The notes beneath the pieces were generated by a model. It was not told where the DNA came from. It searched no databases and saw only the letters and a program-made list of their open reading frames with translations. 51,003 nucleotides of DNA, from assembly GCA_036274635.1 (NCBI GenBank), contig DASUFI010000323.1:1-51003 (forward strand), in the 5' to 3' direction. Within the stretch, counting starts at the first letter, position 1; each line of letters opens with the position of its first letter. Positions 23,880 through 32,209 of the stretch are shown here, one piece after another. The translations under genes were made by a program, and so were the position numbers. The DNA is from DASUFI01 sp036274635 (lineage in GTDB: Bacteria; Planctomycetota; B15-G4).

Positions 23880-24350
23880 TCAGGACTTGCCCCAGCCGGG
23901 CAGCCTGCTGGCCTGCTTCACCCACGCCGCAAGCTGGCGCTCGTCGAGCGAGTCGCCTTCGTGGATGTCGAGGTAGCGGGTGCCTTCGCCCCTGGACTCG
24001 CCGGGCGGCAGCGGACGCAGCGATGCGCCGCTGAAGAAGGCCACCTTGACGTACTTCGTGAAGCAGTGCATGCCCAGGAACCAGCCGCGGCCCTCGATGC
24101 CGTAGAAGGGCGAGTTCCACTTCACCGCCTTGCGCACGTCGGGCACGGCTTTCACGATGAGCGCGTCGAGGCGGCGCCCGACGTCGCGCTTCCAGCCCGG
24201 CATGGCGGCGATGTAGGCGCGCACGGGTGCTGCGCCGTCGGCCTTCGCGATCCGGGGGTTTCCGCCGCTGAGCAGCCTTGGCTTCGTCGCGCGCTTCGCG
24301 GCGGGCTTCCCGGCGGACTTCGCGGACTTCCTGGATGTCTTCGCGGCCAT
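23880..24350 (-). CDS. DUF1801 (YdhG-like) domain protein
   Basis: 156 residues from ATG 24350. A Lys/Ala-rich head (KTSRKSAKSAGKPAAKRATK) precedes the domain: VRAYIAAMPGWKRDVGRRLD, VPDVRKAVKWNSPFYGIEG, FTKYVKVAFFSGASLRP and RYLDIHEGDSLDERQLAAWV, the order of DUF1801/YdhG proteins related to the iron chaperone frataxin-like fold. The basic head recalls histone-H1-like tails and could bind nucleic acid; that is an inference. It is a normal length for the group. It is followed, one base on, by the membrane protein gene. Confidence 0.82.
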   Translation of the reverse strand: MAAKTSRKSAKSAGKPAAKRATKPRLLSGGNPRIAKADGAAPVRAYIAAMPGWKRDVGRRLDALIVKAVPDVRKAVKWNSPFYGIEGRGWFLGMHCFTKYVKVAFFSGASLRPLPPGESRGEGTRYLDIHEGDSLDERQLAAWVKQASRLPGWGKS

Positions 24351-24475
24351 GGGGATCACTCGCGTGCTGGTCGAGGCCTCGGTGCCGGCGGTTCGCATCG
24401 CGCACCGCCCCCTCCGCGACCCGAACGAACCGACGGTACCCCTCCCCGCGGGATCGCGCAACGCGCGCGGCCTCT

Positions 24476-24679
24476 CTACAGGAATCGCTCGCGGGGCGGC
24501 GCGCTCTCCAGCGCGGGGTCCACGTCGAAGACCCCATGGCTGTAGCGGTGCGCGTCTCGGTCGTTGCTGGCCTGCAACTCGCGCAGCCAGAGGTCCCACC
24601 AGGCGAGCAACTCCTCCCAGCTGAGATTCCGGAGATCGAGGTCCTCCTCGCTCAGGAACTCGTCGCGGCGCCCGCTCAC
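24476..24679 (-). CDS. Small conserved protein, partner of 24676-25476
   Basis: 67 residues from GTG 24679 in a GTGA overlap with the preceding gene. SGRRDEFLSEEDLDLRNLS, WEELLAWWDLWLRELQASND and DAHRYSHGVF form a Trp-rich amphipathic protein of a small conserved kind that I have seen next to such partners, but I know no function. The overlap and the strict strand agreement make co-expression certain. It could be the antitoxin-like or regulatory half of a pair, which is speculation. Confidence 0.65.
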   Translation of the reverse strand: MSGRRDEFLSEEDLDLRNLSWEELLAWWDLWLRELQASNDRDAHRYSHGVFDVDPALESAPPRERFL

Positions 24680-25476
24680 GACCCACCCTCCGTCGGAGCG
24701 AAGGGCAGCAGGTCGCGGGCCGCGGCGACCATGCGTTCGTGCTGCGATGCGAGGGGCAGCGGCGCCAACTCGCGCTGCAGCGCCGGCCAACGTGCGGCCC
24801 AGCCCTCGGCCGCCGACGCGTAGCGCTGCAGGCGCGCCACGTCGGCAGCCATGAGCGTGCGACGCTCGGCGTCGAGGGCACGCTCGAGCTCGCTCCGGTT
24901 GCCGGCGCTGGCCAGCGAGAGCAGAGGGCGCCGCTCGAGCAGGCTCCGCGCCACCGACGCGTGCCGTGCAACGAGCTCGATGAGATCGTCGGCGCTGCGC
25001 GACGCAAGCAGCTGGTCGTGCGGGTCTTCGATGAGACGCGCCAGCTCGCCGATGACCGCGTAGTCGCGCTCGCGACCCGTTTGTTTCAGCGTCACGAGGC
25101 GGCGCGCGTCGACGTGCGGCCACTCGGTCGAAGTCGGTTGCGCCCAGAGCGCGGCCAGCTCCGCGGCAGGCAGCCGCGGCGGCCGCGTCACAAAATCCGT
25201 GCGCAGTCGCAGGCCCTGGTCCTGGAATTCCAGGTGCGCGCTCCAGCCACCCGACATCCAGCGCACGTCCAGCGGGGCCCCGAAACGGTAGTGCGCTCCG
25301 TGCCCGGCCAGCACCTCCCGCACGTGCGCCAGCGCCTCGGGGGCCTCACGCAGGATCCAGTCACCGTCCTTGCTGGCCATCGACAGCCGCAGCAGGACCA
25401 CCGCCTGCCCCCTGCTGACGATGGCGCGCAGCGCGCCACGGTTGAACTCCCGGGTCAGCTCGAGATAGGGATTCAC
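24676..25476 (-). CDS. Conserved hypothetical protein with nucleotidyltransferase-like features
   Basis: 266 residues from GTG 25476. MNPYLELTREFNRG, VVLLRLSMASKDGDWILRE, YRFGAPLDVRWMSGGWSAHLE and LRLRTDFVTRPPRLP are conserved in an uncharacterised bacterial family; the order of a small domain with D/E-rich strands followed by helices is compatible with a nucleotidyltransferase-like fold but the GSxxxDxD motif is absent, so I leave the activity open. The C-terminal half is helical. TACAGT ends 8 nt before the GTG, suggesting a leaderless transcript that continues into the 67-residue partner. Confidence 0.65.
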   Translation of the reverse strand: MNPYLELTREFNRGALRAIVSRGQAVVLLRLSMASKDGDWILREAPEALAHVREVLAGHGAHYRFGAPLDVRWMSGGWSAHLEFQDQGLRLRTDFVTRPPRLPAAELAALWAQPTSTEWPHVDARRLVTLKQTGRERDYAVIGELARLIEDPHDQLLASRSADDLIELVARHASVARSLLERRPLLSLASAGNRSELERALDAERRTLMAADVARLQRYASAAEGWAARWPALQRELAPLPLASQHERMVAAARDLLPFAPTEGGS

Positions 25477-25484
25477 GCCCGGTC

Positions 25485-25490
25485 ACTGTA
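25485..25490 (-). promoter_or_regulatory. -10-like TACAGT upstream of the 25476 start
   Basis: TACAGT (25490-25485) ends 8 nt before GTG 25476. No Shine-Dalgarno sequence lies between. Confidence 0.3.
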
Positions 25491-25520
25491 CCGCGCCGAC
25501 CCGCCCCACACGGGCTCTCC

Positions 25521-26343
25521 TCAGCAGCTCACCTCGACCCGCAGGAACGTCGCCGGGATCGACGTGCTCTTCGCGCTCGTGTTCTGCGCGCTGAACAGCT
25601 GCTCCAGCTCCGCCTGCAGGCTCGCGGCGCGCCCGCTCTTCTCGGCGGCCTCGAAGGCGTTCATCGTCGGGCCGTAGTGGCGCCGGAACTCGTCCACGTA
25701 CTGCGCGGGCGTCCCGGCGAAGTCGAAGACGAAGGTGTCGCGAACGCACGCGATGCGGTCCGCCGCGATGCCGGCGCCCGTGAAGCGCTCGACGACGTGG
25801 CTCTCGATGCCCCACGTCATCGGGCTCACGAAGCCTTCGGGCGGCGGCGGCGTGTAGGCGGAGCTGATGCGCAGGATCTGCGCGACCAGCGTCGGGTCGT
25901 TGGGGATCCAGTTGCCCATCACGATGCGGCCGCCCTTGCGCGTCACGCGCACCATCTCCTTCGCGACGTCGTGCGGGCGCGGGGCGAACATCGCGCCGAA
26001 GATGCTGACCACGCGATCGAAGGCCTGGTCAGGCAGCGGCTGCAGGTTCGTGGCGTCGCCCTGCTGGAACTTGATGTTGGACAGGCTCGCCGCCGCGGCG
26101 CGCTTGTTGCCGGCGTCCACGAGATTGCGCGCGATGTCCACGCCGAGGACGTCCGCGCCGGCTTGCGCGGCGGGCAGCGCGGTCGTGCCGTCGCCGCAGC
26201 CGGAGGTCGAGGACGCGCAGGCCGCGCGTGAGGCCGAGGCGCCGCACGAGCGCCGCGCCGCTCTCGCGCATCGTGGCGGCGATGCGCGTGAAGTCGCCTT
26301 TTTCCCAGAGGGCCTGGTTGAGGTTGGTCGATGGCGTGGTCAT
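25521..26343 (-). pseudogene. SAM-dependent methyltransferase interrupted by a +1 frameshift
   Basis: Reading from ATG 26343 gives MTTPSTNLNQALWEKGDF, TRIAATMRESGAALVRRL and GLRVLDL, and then breaks up. Dropping one base near 26202-26203 (GACCTCCGG to GACCTCGG on the minus strand) restores DLGCGDGTTALPAAQAGADV and joins directly to VDIARNLVDAGNKRAAAASL in the other frame, which runs to the stop at 25521. The break is thus inside AdoMet motif I. The rebuilt protein would be about 273 residues, with motifs FDRVVSIFGAMFAPRP and MVRVTRKGGRIVMGNWIP, like ubiquinone/menaquinone-type class I methyltransferases. Everything else is intact, so the lesion is recent or a sequencing error. Confidence 0.85.
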
Positions 26344-26352
26344 GGGGTGCGC

Positions 26353-26358
26353 AGACTA
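26353..26358 (-). promoter_or_regulatory. -10-like TAGTCT before the frameshifted methyltransferase
   Basis: TAGTCT (26358-26353) ends 9 nt before ATG 26343, the same arrangement as at hemA. Confidence 0.35.
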
Positions 26359-26374
26359 GCGTTCGCTGCAGCGG

Positions 26375-26420
26375 GGTTGGAAGCTGGAAGCTCCAACCTG
26401 GGCCCGGCTGAGTCTCAGCC
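26375..26420 (-). terminator. Pair of hairpins downstream of the carbonic anhydrase operon
   Basis: Two small inverted repeats, GGTTGGA/TCCAACC (26375-26398) and GGCTGA/TCAGCC (26406-26420), lie in the 173-bp gap after the VOC gene. They may mark the end of that transcript, but there is no U-tract. Confidence 0.3.
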
Positions 26421-26516
26421 CCGCGGCCGCTCGGCCGCCTGCTGCATGGCGCTGATCAGGGCGTGGCCAGCGTGGAAGACACGCGACAGGGAAGCAGGCG
26501 AATCGTTTCGGCTGGC

Positions 26517-26927
26517 TCAGGCATCCGCGTCCTCCCGCCGCGTCGCCTCGAGCGCACTGATCATCACGTAATACCCATCCGGATCCCGCAGCGCGAACTC
26601 GCTCGTCCCGGTGGACGGGTTCACGCTGGGCTCCTCCTCGAGCCTCCCGACGAGCGACCGCGCCCGCCCCAGGGCCGCCTCGTAGTCGTCGACGCGGAAG
26701 AAGAGCAGCAGCCCGTTGCCGGGCGTCGCGGCGCCCGGGCTCGTCAGCGTCGGATGATCGTGCGAGCCCCATGCGTGGAGGCAGAGCAGGACCGTCCCGT
26801 CCGTGTCCACGATCTGGCCGAAGTGGTCGTGGGCCGGACGCGTGGCGGGCTGGCCGAAGAGCGCTTGGTACCACCGGAAGCTGCGGGCCACGTCGCGCAC
26901 GCCGAGGATCGTCCAGGTGCGCTTCAC
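26517..26927 (-). CDS. VOC-superfamily (glyoxalase/bleomycin-resistance-like) protein
   Basis: 136 residues from GTG 26927, in a GTGA overlap with the DUF1330 stop. Two beta-alpha-beta-beta-beta modules: TWTILGVRDVARSFRWYQALFG with the first half ending FGQIVDTDGTVLLCLHAWG, and LLLFFRVDDYEAALGRA with EFALRDPDGYYVMISA. The (F/Y)xxxD-P-(D/E)-G-(Y/N) ending FALRDPDGYYV is the usual VOC finish. A metal site can be made from His and Glu of such modules, but only part is visible (HAWGSHDHP). Substrate unknown. Third gene of the carbonic anhydrase operon. Confidence 0.85.
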   Translation of the reverse strand: MKRTWTILGVRDVARSFRWYQALFGQPATRPAHDHFGQIVDTDGTVLLCLHAWGSHDHPTLTSPGAATPGNGLLLFFRVDDYEAALGRARSLVGRLEEEPSVNPSTGTSEFALRDPDGYYVMISALEATRREDADA

Positions 26928-27214
26928 ACGCCCTCCACGATGCGCAGGTCCCGCTCGACCGCGCCCTTCAGGATCCCGCACAGCTCCTGGTACGCGGGGC
27001 TCTCGTACGTGGCGATCGCGGCGTCGACGCTGGGGAACTCGACGATCACGACACGCTGCGCCACGCCCTCCTCGTACACGCGGGCCGGGGGGCCGCGGGA
27101 GAGGATCCGGCCGCCCTGCCCCTCGATCAGCGGGCCGGCCAGCTTCGCGTAGCGCGCGAGGGCCTCGGGGTTCGAGACGGAACGATACGCCGCGATCCAG
27201 TAGGCCCTGGCCAT
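26924..27214 (-). CDS. DUF1330 family small protein
   Basis: 96 residues from ATG 27214; the ATG shares one base with the carbonic anhydrase stop (TGATG). ARAYWIAAYRSVSNPEALARY, LAGPLIEGQGGRILSRG and QRVVIVEFPSVDAAIATYES are the DUF1330 pattern, a dimeric alpha+beta-barrel like the EthD/ABM folds. No activity is known for most members. It overlaps both neighbours, so it belongs to the carbonic anhydrase - DUF1330 - VOC operon. Confidence 0.88.
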   Translation of the reverse strand: MARAYWIAAYRSVSNPEALARYAKLAGPLIEGQGGRILSRGPPARVYEEGVAQRVVIVEFPSVDAAIATYESPAYQELCGILKGAVERDLRIVEGV

Positions 27215-27852
27215 CACGTCCCCTCCGGCAGGATACGCACGCGCCCCGTCTCGATCTCGTAGACCGCGCCCACGACCTTCATCCAGCCCTCGGCCTGCCG
27301 CGCGCGGCCTTCCGGCGATTCGAGGATCTGGCGCACGGTCCAGCGCACGTTGGCCTCGATGGCCCGCGACGCCTGCTGCTCGGGAGAGAGCCGCGGGTCC
27401 GGGTCCGGCAGGCCGGCCACGATGTTCTCCAGCAGCAGCTGGATCCGCGCCCTGAACGGCTCGCCCTGCTGCTTCGTGGCCAGGGCCGCGCTGACCGCCC
27501 CGCAGCCCTCGTGGCCGAGCACCACGAACAACGGCGTCTGCAGGTGCGAGCCCGCGTACTGCAGCGTGCCGGCGATCTCCCGGCCCAGGACGTTGCCCGC
27601 GACGCGGATGACGAAGAGCTCGCCGAGGCCGGCGTCGAAGATGCACTCGGGGGGCACGCGCGAGTCGCTGCAGCCGAGGATGGTCGCCCACGGCGCCTGG
27701 CCCCGGGCGAGGTCCGCGAGGGTCTCGCGGGAGAAGGTCGACGTGCGCGCCTCACCGCGGAGCAAGCGCTGGTTCCCCTCGAGGAGGCGCTGCAGGGCCT
27801 GATCGGCGGAGATTCGCGGTCCAGCGGTCGGCGTTGCCAAGCAGGAATCCAC
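27214..27852 (-). CDS. Beta-class carbonic anhydrase
   Basis: 212 residues if GTG 27852 is used; a TTG at 27840 with GGAG at 11 nt is also possible. ATILGCSDSRVPPE carries the first zinc Cys and the D-R dyad, and VVLGHEGCGAVSAAL carries the His and second Cys of the zinc site. ISADQALQRLLEGNQRLLRG precedes and IEANVRWTVRQILES follows, as in the prokaryotic beta-CA. The enzyme interconverts CO2 and bicarbonate in the cytoplasm or, if a short leader is present, elsewhere; no signal peptide is visible. Divergent from the esterase at 27994. Its product may feed carboxylases or pH control. Confidence 0.92.
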   Translation of the reverse strand: MDSCLATPTAGPRISADQALQRLLEGNQRLLRGEARTSTFSRETLADLARGQAPWATILGCSDSRVPPECIFDAGLGELFVIRVAGNVLGREIAGTLQYAGSHLQTPLFVVLGHEGCGAVSAALATKQQGEPFRARIQLLLENIVAGLPDPDPRLSPEQQASRAIEANVRWTVRQILESPEGRARQAEGWMKVVGAVYEIETGRVRILPEGT

Positions 27853-27993
27853 TCCGGGGTGTGCGCGGGTCCTTGCGGCGCCAAGGCAGGCGGCGCCAGC
27901 ATGACGCTTGCATCCTATCAACGTGACGCGAGCGGCCTGATGCAGCCCGGGACGCAACACCGGGCGCGCGCGAGCGTTCAGCGAGTTGCCCCC

Positions 27994-29130
27994 ATGCAGA
28001 CCTTCCTCGACGACGATGACCCTGACGGCCCCGCCCCCGACACGGTCGTGAGATCCGTGCTCCGCCTGCTCGGGTCCCTCGGCCTGCTCGCCGGCCTCGC
28101 GGCGCCGCTGGGGGCGCAGCTCGGCCCGCCCACGATGGTGAACGTCGCCTACGGTCCCTACACGGATCCGACGACGCCGCACTCGGACGAGCGCCTCGAC
28201 CTCTACGCGCACTCCGACGCCGTGGGCCTCCAGCCCGTGCTGATCGAGATCCATCCCGGCGGGTTCACGTCCGGCTCCAAGAGCGATTTCACGAGCTACC
28301 TCGATGACGACGACGGCATCGATGCCATCGACAAGGCCTACGCCGCGGGCTTCGCCGTGGTCTCGATCGACTACCCGCTCGCGGCCACGCTCTTCGCGGA
28401 CGGGCAGCCCAATCCGAAGTTCCCCAAGAACAAGTCCCCTCGCGCGGCCCACTCGGTGCGGCGCGCGATCCAGTTCGTCCGTTCGAAGGCGGGCGCGTGG
28501 AAGCTGGATCCCGACCGGATCTTCCTGATCGGCAACTCGGCGGGCGCCAACCTCGGCCTCTGGGTGGCGATGACGAAGGACATCGCGAAGCCCCAGAGCA
28601 GCAACCCGGTCGCGCAGCAATCCAGCCGGCCGAACGGCGTGGTGTTCCTCTCGGCGCCCACGTTCCTCGATGCGGCGCACATCGTGATGCCCCCGGACAA
28701 GCCGGCGATGATGAGCTTCTTCGGCAAGAAGACCCAGGCCGCTCTGGAGAAGCCGTCCGCCATCAAGAAGAGCCTCGCCGCCTCACCGGCCTGGCGCGCG
28801 GGCCACGCGAAGAGCGGGACCAAGTTCAGCGACGCCATGGTGGAGCTCAACGCCTCGATGCCGCTCCTCGGCATCTACAAGGACCTCGACCCGAGCGCCA
28901 CCTCGAGCAGCTACACCTTCCCCGTCGACGATCCCCACAGCGCCGCCATGGGCCTCCTGCTGCGTGAGGCGCTGGACGCCTACGCCGAGGAGTCGCAGAA
29001 CCCGTCGGCTCACTGGACGGACTTCATGCTGCTGAACCAGGAGCCCACCGACCCCGAAGGCGGCAACGTGACCGCCGATGCGGTGGTCGATTGGCTGAAG
29101 GCTCACGCGACCACGCTTCGTCGAAACTGA
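27994..29130 (+). CDS. Secreted alpha/beta-hydrolase (carboxylesterase-like)
   Basis: 378 residues if ATG 27994 is the start. A signal-like core VRSVLRLLGSLGLLAGLAAP begins at residue 19, so a GTG at 28048 may be the real start. RLDLYAHSDAVGLQPVLIEI then HPGGFTSGSKSDF is the oxyanion HGGG-like region (here HPGG), VSIDYPLA a core strand, and FLIGNSAGANLGLWVAM the nucleophile elbow G-x-S-x-G. DDPHSAAMG near the C-terminus supplies the catalytic His with an acidic residue before it. This resembles bacterial esterases of the BD-FAE/acetyl esterase kind. It probably acts outside the cell on an ester; the substrate is unknown. Confidence 0.8.
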   Translation: MQTFLDDDDPDGPAPDTVVRSVLRLLGSLGLLAGLAAPLGAQLGPPTMVNVAYGPYTDPTTPHSDERLDLYAHSDAVGLQPVLIEIHPGGFTSGSKSDFTSYLDDDDGIDAIDKAYAAGFAVVSIDYPLAATLFADGQPNPKFPKNKSPRAAHSVRRAIQFVRSKAGAWKLDPDRIFLIGNSAGANLGLWVAMTKDIAKPQSSNPVAQQSSRPNGVVFLSAPTFLDAAHIVMPPDKPAMMSFFGKKTQAALEKPSAIKKSLAASPAWRAGHAKSGTKFSDAMVELNASMPLLGIYKDLDPSATSSSYTFPVDDPHSAAMGLLLREALDAYAEESQNPSAHWTDFMLLNQEPTDPEGGNVTADAVVDWLKAHATTLRRN

Positions 29131-29196
29131 CGCCCGGAATTCCCGTGAGCAGATCGATTCGGCGCCCGGCCCAGCTGGATGACTCGGTCCGGAGCC

Positions 29197-29547
29197 CTCT
29201 GCGGTCAGGCCGAGGGTCGCGAAGCCGAAGGCTGTCAGCGCCTCGACGATTCGCTGGCCGTTCTCGCGCGTCGGCCGAACGAAGAGGTCCACGTCCCCGG
29301 TGAATCGTGGGTAGCCGTGGAAGGCCACGGCGTGCCCGCCGACGACCACGAAGTCAACGTGCCGGACGAGCAGAGACTGGACACAGCTCTCCAATCGACT
29401 TGCAGCTTCACCGAGATCCTCGCGGTAGCGTCGGACCATCTGCGGCATCAGGTCGAGCCGTGCCTGGGGAGCCATGGCCGCCAGTGCGACCTGGTCGGCG
29501 CGTTCCGCTTCGGCATGACTCTCGAAGATCGTGACCACCCGATCCAT
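29197..29547 (-). pseudogene. Truncated nucleotidyltransferase with a fused small partner domain
   Basis: From ATG 29547 the first part, VVTIFESHAEAERADQVALA and LDLMPQMVRRYREDLGEAAS, matches a small protein that usually precedes nucleotidyltransferases in separate genes. It runs directly into HVDFVVVGGHAVAFHGYPRF and TGDVDLFVRPTRENGQRIVE, the nucleotidyltransferase core (VVGGxAVxxHGxxRxTxDxD). The relationship ends at about 29197 (FGFATLGLTAE); the frame then continues open only as antisense of the esterase. Two genes appear fused and the 3' half is lost, so no functional product is expected. Similar DNA-pol-beta-like proteins are toxins in AbiEii-type systems. Confidence 0.55.
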
Positions 29548-29582
29548 GCGCGCATCGCAAACGGGAAAGCTCCCGCGTCGAG

Positions 29583-30554
29583 CTACCCCACCCACCCCCG
29601 TCGCGCCGCCTCCCGCGCGTGGTAGCTGATCACCAGGTCCGCCCCCGCCCGCACGAAGCTCGCGAGGATCTCCGGCACCATGCGCGCCTCGTCCACCCAG
29701 CCCTTCTCCGCGGCCGCCTTCACCATGGAGTACTCGCCGCTCACGTTGTAGGCCGCCAGCGGCAGCGTGCTGTGCGCCCGCACGGCCGCGATCACGTCCA
29801 GGTAGGCCAGCGCCGGCTTCACCATGAGCATGTCCGCGCCTTCCTGCTCGTCGAGGAGCGACTCGCGCAGCGCCTCGCGCCCGTTGCGCGGGTCGAGCTG
29901 GTAGCTCTTGCGGTCCCCGCTCTTCGGCGCGGAGTCGGCCGCCGACCGGAAGGGGCCGTAGAAGGCCGACGCGAACTTGCTGCTGTAGGAGAGGATGGCC
30001 GTGTCCGTGCGGCCCGCCTCGTCCAGCGCCGCGCGGATGGCGGCCACGCGCCCGTCCATCATGTCCGAGGGCGCCACGACGTCCGCGCCGGCCCGCGCGT
30101 GCGCGACGGCCATGGCGGCGAGCAGCGGCAGCGTCTCGTCGTTGACCACGTGCCCGTCGCGCAGCACGCCGCAGTGGCCGTGATCCGTTGCGCCGCACAG
30201 GCACACGTCGGTCATCACCGTCAGCTCGTCGCCGAAGCGCTCGCGCAGCGCGGCGACGGCGCGCGAGACGAGGCCATCCGCGGCCGTCGCCGCCGAGGCG
30301 CGCGCGTCCTTGGCCTCCGTCACCCCGAACAGCAGCACCGACCCCAGCCCCAGCTCGCGGTCGGCGGCCACCTGCTCCACGAGCCGCGGGATCGAGTGGC
30401 GCGCGACGCCGGGCATGGCCTCCACCGGCTGGTCCGCGCCGCCACCCTCGCGCACGAAGTGCGGCACGATGAGCTGCGCGCGGTGCACGCGCGTCTCGGC
30501 GAGGGCCTCGCGCAGCAGGGCGGTGCGGCGCAGGCGGCGGGGGCGGTGCATCAT
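29583..30554 (-). CDS. hemB: Delta-aminolevulinic acid dehydratase (porphobilinogen synthase)
   Basis: 323 residues from ATG 30554; the second ATG at 30551 is equally possible, and both overlap the hemCD stop. The zinc-type metal site is present (DVCLCGATDHGHCGVL, three Cys), and both active-site lysines: SYSSKFASAFYGPFR and VKPALAYLDVI. The C-terminal PLAAYNVSGEYSMVKAA is diagnostic. It condenses two 5-aminolevulinates into porphobilinogen; the enzyme is an octamer. Third gene of the hemA-hemCD-hemB operon. Confidence 0.96.
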   Translation of the reverse strand: MMHRPRRLRRTALLREALAETRVHRAQLIVPHFVREGGGADQPVEAMPGVARHSIPRLVEQVAADRELGLGSVLLFGVTEAKDARASAATAADGLVSRAVAALRERFGDELTVMTDVCLCGATDHGHCGVLRDGHVVNDETLPLLAAMAVAHARAGADVVAPSDMMDGRVAAIRAALDEAGRTDTAILSYSSKFASAFYGPFRSAADSAPKSGDRKSYQLDPRNGREALRESLLDEQEGADMLMVKPALAYLDVIAAVRAHSTLPLAAYNVSGEYSMVKAAAEKGWVDEARMVPEILASFVRAGADLVISYHAREAARRGWVG

Positions 30555-32209
30555 CGCGGGACCTCCGGGGAGCGGGCGGGATGGGCGCGCACGCCCGGCC
30601 CGGACGCGGCGAGCAGCTGGACCAGCGTCTCGACGTCGGCGCGCGCCTCGCCGTCGCAGGAGAGGCCGGCGGCGCGCAGGACACTGGCGGTGGTGTCGCC
30701 CCAGGCGACGCGGCGCGGCGCGCCGGGCGACTCGAGGCCCAGCTCGCGGCAGGCGCGCACCGCGGACGGGCTGAAGTAGACCCGCGCGTCGACGGCCGCC
30801 GCCGGCGGCGCCGCGGCGGCCGTGGCGGTGCGGTACAGCGCGAGGCGCTCGACCCGCACGCCGCGCGCGGCCAGCGCCTCGGCCAGCTCGGGCCGACCGT
30901 CCTGCGCGCCAGGCAGCAGCAGCGTCGCGCCGGCGCGCAGCGCGAGGCGCGCCGCCAGCTCGCGGGCGCCGCCGTCGCCCGTGACGTCGACGCGCAGGCC
31001 GGCGGCGGACAGCGCCCTGGCCGTGGCGGGCCCCACCGCGGCCACGAGCACGCCCTCGGCCACGTGCAGCCCGGCCAGGCGCGCGGCCGCGACGCGGCTG
31101 GTCACCGCCAAGGCGTCGCCCGGCCGGAGCGCCGCGAGGCGCGCGGGCAGGTCGGGCGCCGGCAGCTCGTGCAGCTCGATGACCGGCTCGTGCCGCACGC
31201 GCGCGCCGAGCTGGACCAGGCGATCGCCGACCTCGGTGCCGGACTCGTCCACGGCGCGGCCGGCGAGCGCGACGCGCAGGCCAGCGAGCGGACCGGTGCC
31301 GGTGGGCGCGCCGGCCGTCAGCCGCGCGAGCACCTCGCGCGCCGCGGCCAGGGGCGACTCCCCCCGCGCCTCGGCCCAGCGCGCGCGCACGCCGCGGCGC
31401 GGATGGTTCGCGCCGAGGAAGGCGTGCACACGGAAGCCGGAGCCCTCGCCCTCCACGTGCGCGCCCAGCGGCAGATTGCAGCCGCCGCCGGCGGCGGCCA
31501 GCAGCCAGCGCTCGGCCTCCACCGCCCGCGCCGCGTCCTCGTCGTGCAGCAGGTCGCGCAGCAGCGCCGCCAGGTCGCTCTCGCCGGCGCGGATCTGGAT
31601 GGCCAGCGCCCCCTGTGCCGGCGCCGGCGCGAGCTGCGCGGCCGTCAGCCGCGTCGCGTGCAGGCCGGCGAGGTCCAGGGCCAGGCGATCCACGCCGGCG
31701 CAGGCGAGCAGGATCGCGTCATGCCGCGCCTCGCGCAGCCGGGCGACGCGCGTCGGCACGTTGCCGCGCAGCGGCTGCAGCTGCAGGTCGGGCCGCAGCG
31801 TGACGAGCTGCTCCATGCGGCGCGGCGAGCTCGTGCCCACGCGCGCGCCGCGCCGCAGCGGCAGCAGCGGGGCGTCGGGCGCGTGCGCCTCGGGCCGCGC
31901 GAGCAGCAGCTCGGAGGCGTCGGCGCGCGCCGGCACGGCCACGACCGAGAGGCCGGGCGGGCTCTCTGTCGGCAAGTCCTTGTGGCTGTGCACCGCGAGG
32001 TCGACGTGCCGGTCCAGCAGCGCGCGCTCGATCTCGGCGGTGAAGAAAGCCTTGCCCTCCACCTGCGTGAGGGGCACGTCGTCGATGCGGTCGCCCTGGG
32101 TCTTGAGCACGACGATCTCGACCTCGGCGCGCCCGGCGAGGCGCGCGGCCACGTGGCGCGCCTGCCACAGCGCGAGATCGGAGCCGCGCGTGCCGAGGCG
32201 CAGCGTCAC
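30551..32209 (-). CDS. hemCD: Fused porphobilinogen deaminase / uroporphyrinogen III synthase (HemC-HemD)
   Basis: 552 residues from GTG 32209, in a GTGA overlap with the hemA stop. Residues 1-310 are HemC: LRLGTRGSDLALWQARHVAA, VHSHKDLPTE, VGTSSPRR, LRGNVPTRVARLREARHDA, and the dipyrromethane-cofactor Cys in AAAGGGCNLPLGAHVEGE. After a short alanine-rich link comes HemD: GLRVALAGRAVDESGTEVGD, LAVTSRVAAARLAG, VAAVGPATARALSAAG and VYFSPSAVRACRELGL. Porphobilinogen is assembled into a linear tetrapyrrole and handed to the synthase to close as uroporphyrinogen III; fusion would limit escape of the unstable intermediate. Both halves are complete. Confidence 0.93.
   Translation of the reverse strand: MTLRLGTRGSDLALWQARHVAARLAGRAEVEIVVLKTQGDRIDDVPLTQVEGKAFFTAEIERALLDRHVDLAVHSHKDLPTESPPGLSVVAVPARADASELLLARPEAHAPDAPLLPLRRGARVGTSSPRRMEQLVTLRPDLQLQPLRGNVPTRVARLREARHDAILLACAGVDRLALDLAGLHATRLTAAQLAPAPAQGALAIQIRAGESDLAALLRDLLHDEDAARAVEAERWLLAAAGGGCNLPLGAHVEGEGSGFRVHAFLGANHPRRGVRARWAEARGESPLAAAREVLARLTAGAPTGTGPLAGLRVALAGRAVDESGTEVGDRLVQLGARVRHEPVIELHELPAPDLPARLAALRPGDALAVTSRVAAARLAGLHVAEGVLVAAVGPATARALSAAGLRVDVTGDGGARELAARLALRAGATLLLPGAQDGRPELAEALAARGVRVERLALYRTATAAAAPPAAAVDARVYFSPSAVRACRELGLESPGAPRRVAWGDTTASVLRAAGLSCDGEARADVETLVQLLAASGPGVRAHPARSPEVPR

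Noticed and set aside
26803..29130. 775-codon extension upstream of the secreted esterase
   Set aside because: The upstream part is antisense to carbonic anhydrase, DUF1330 and VOC genes; the signal peptide lies after 27994.
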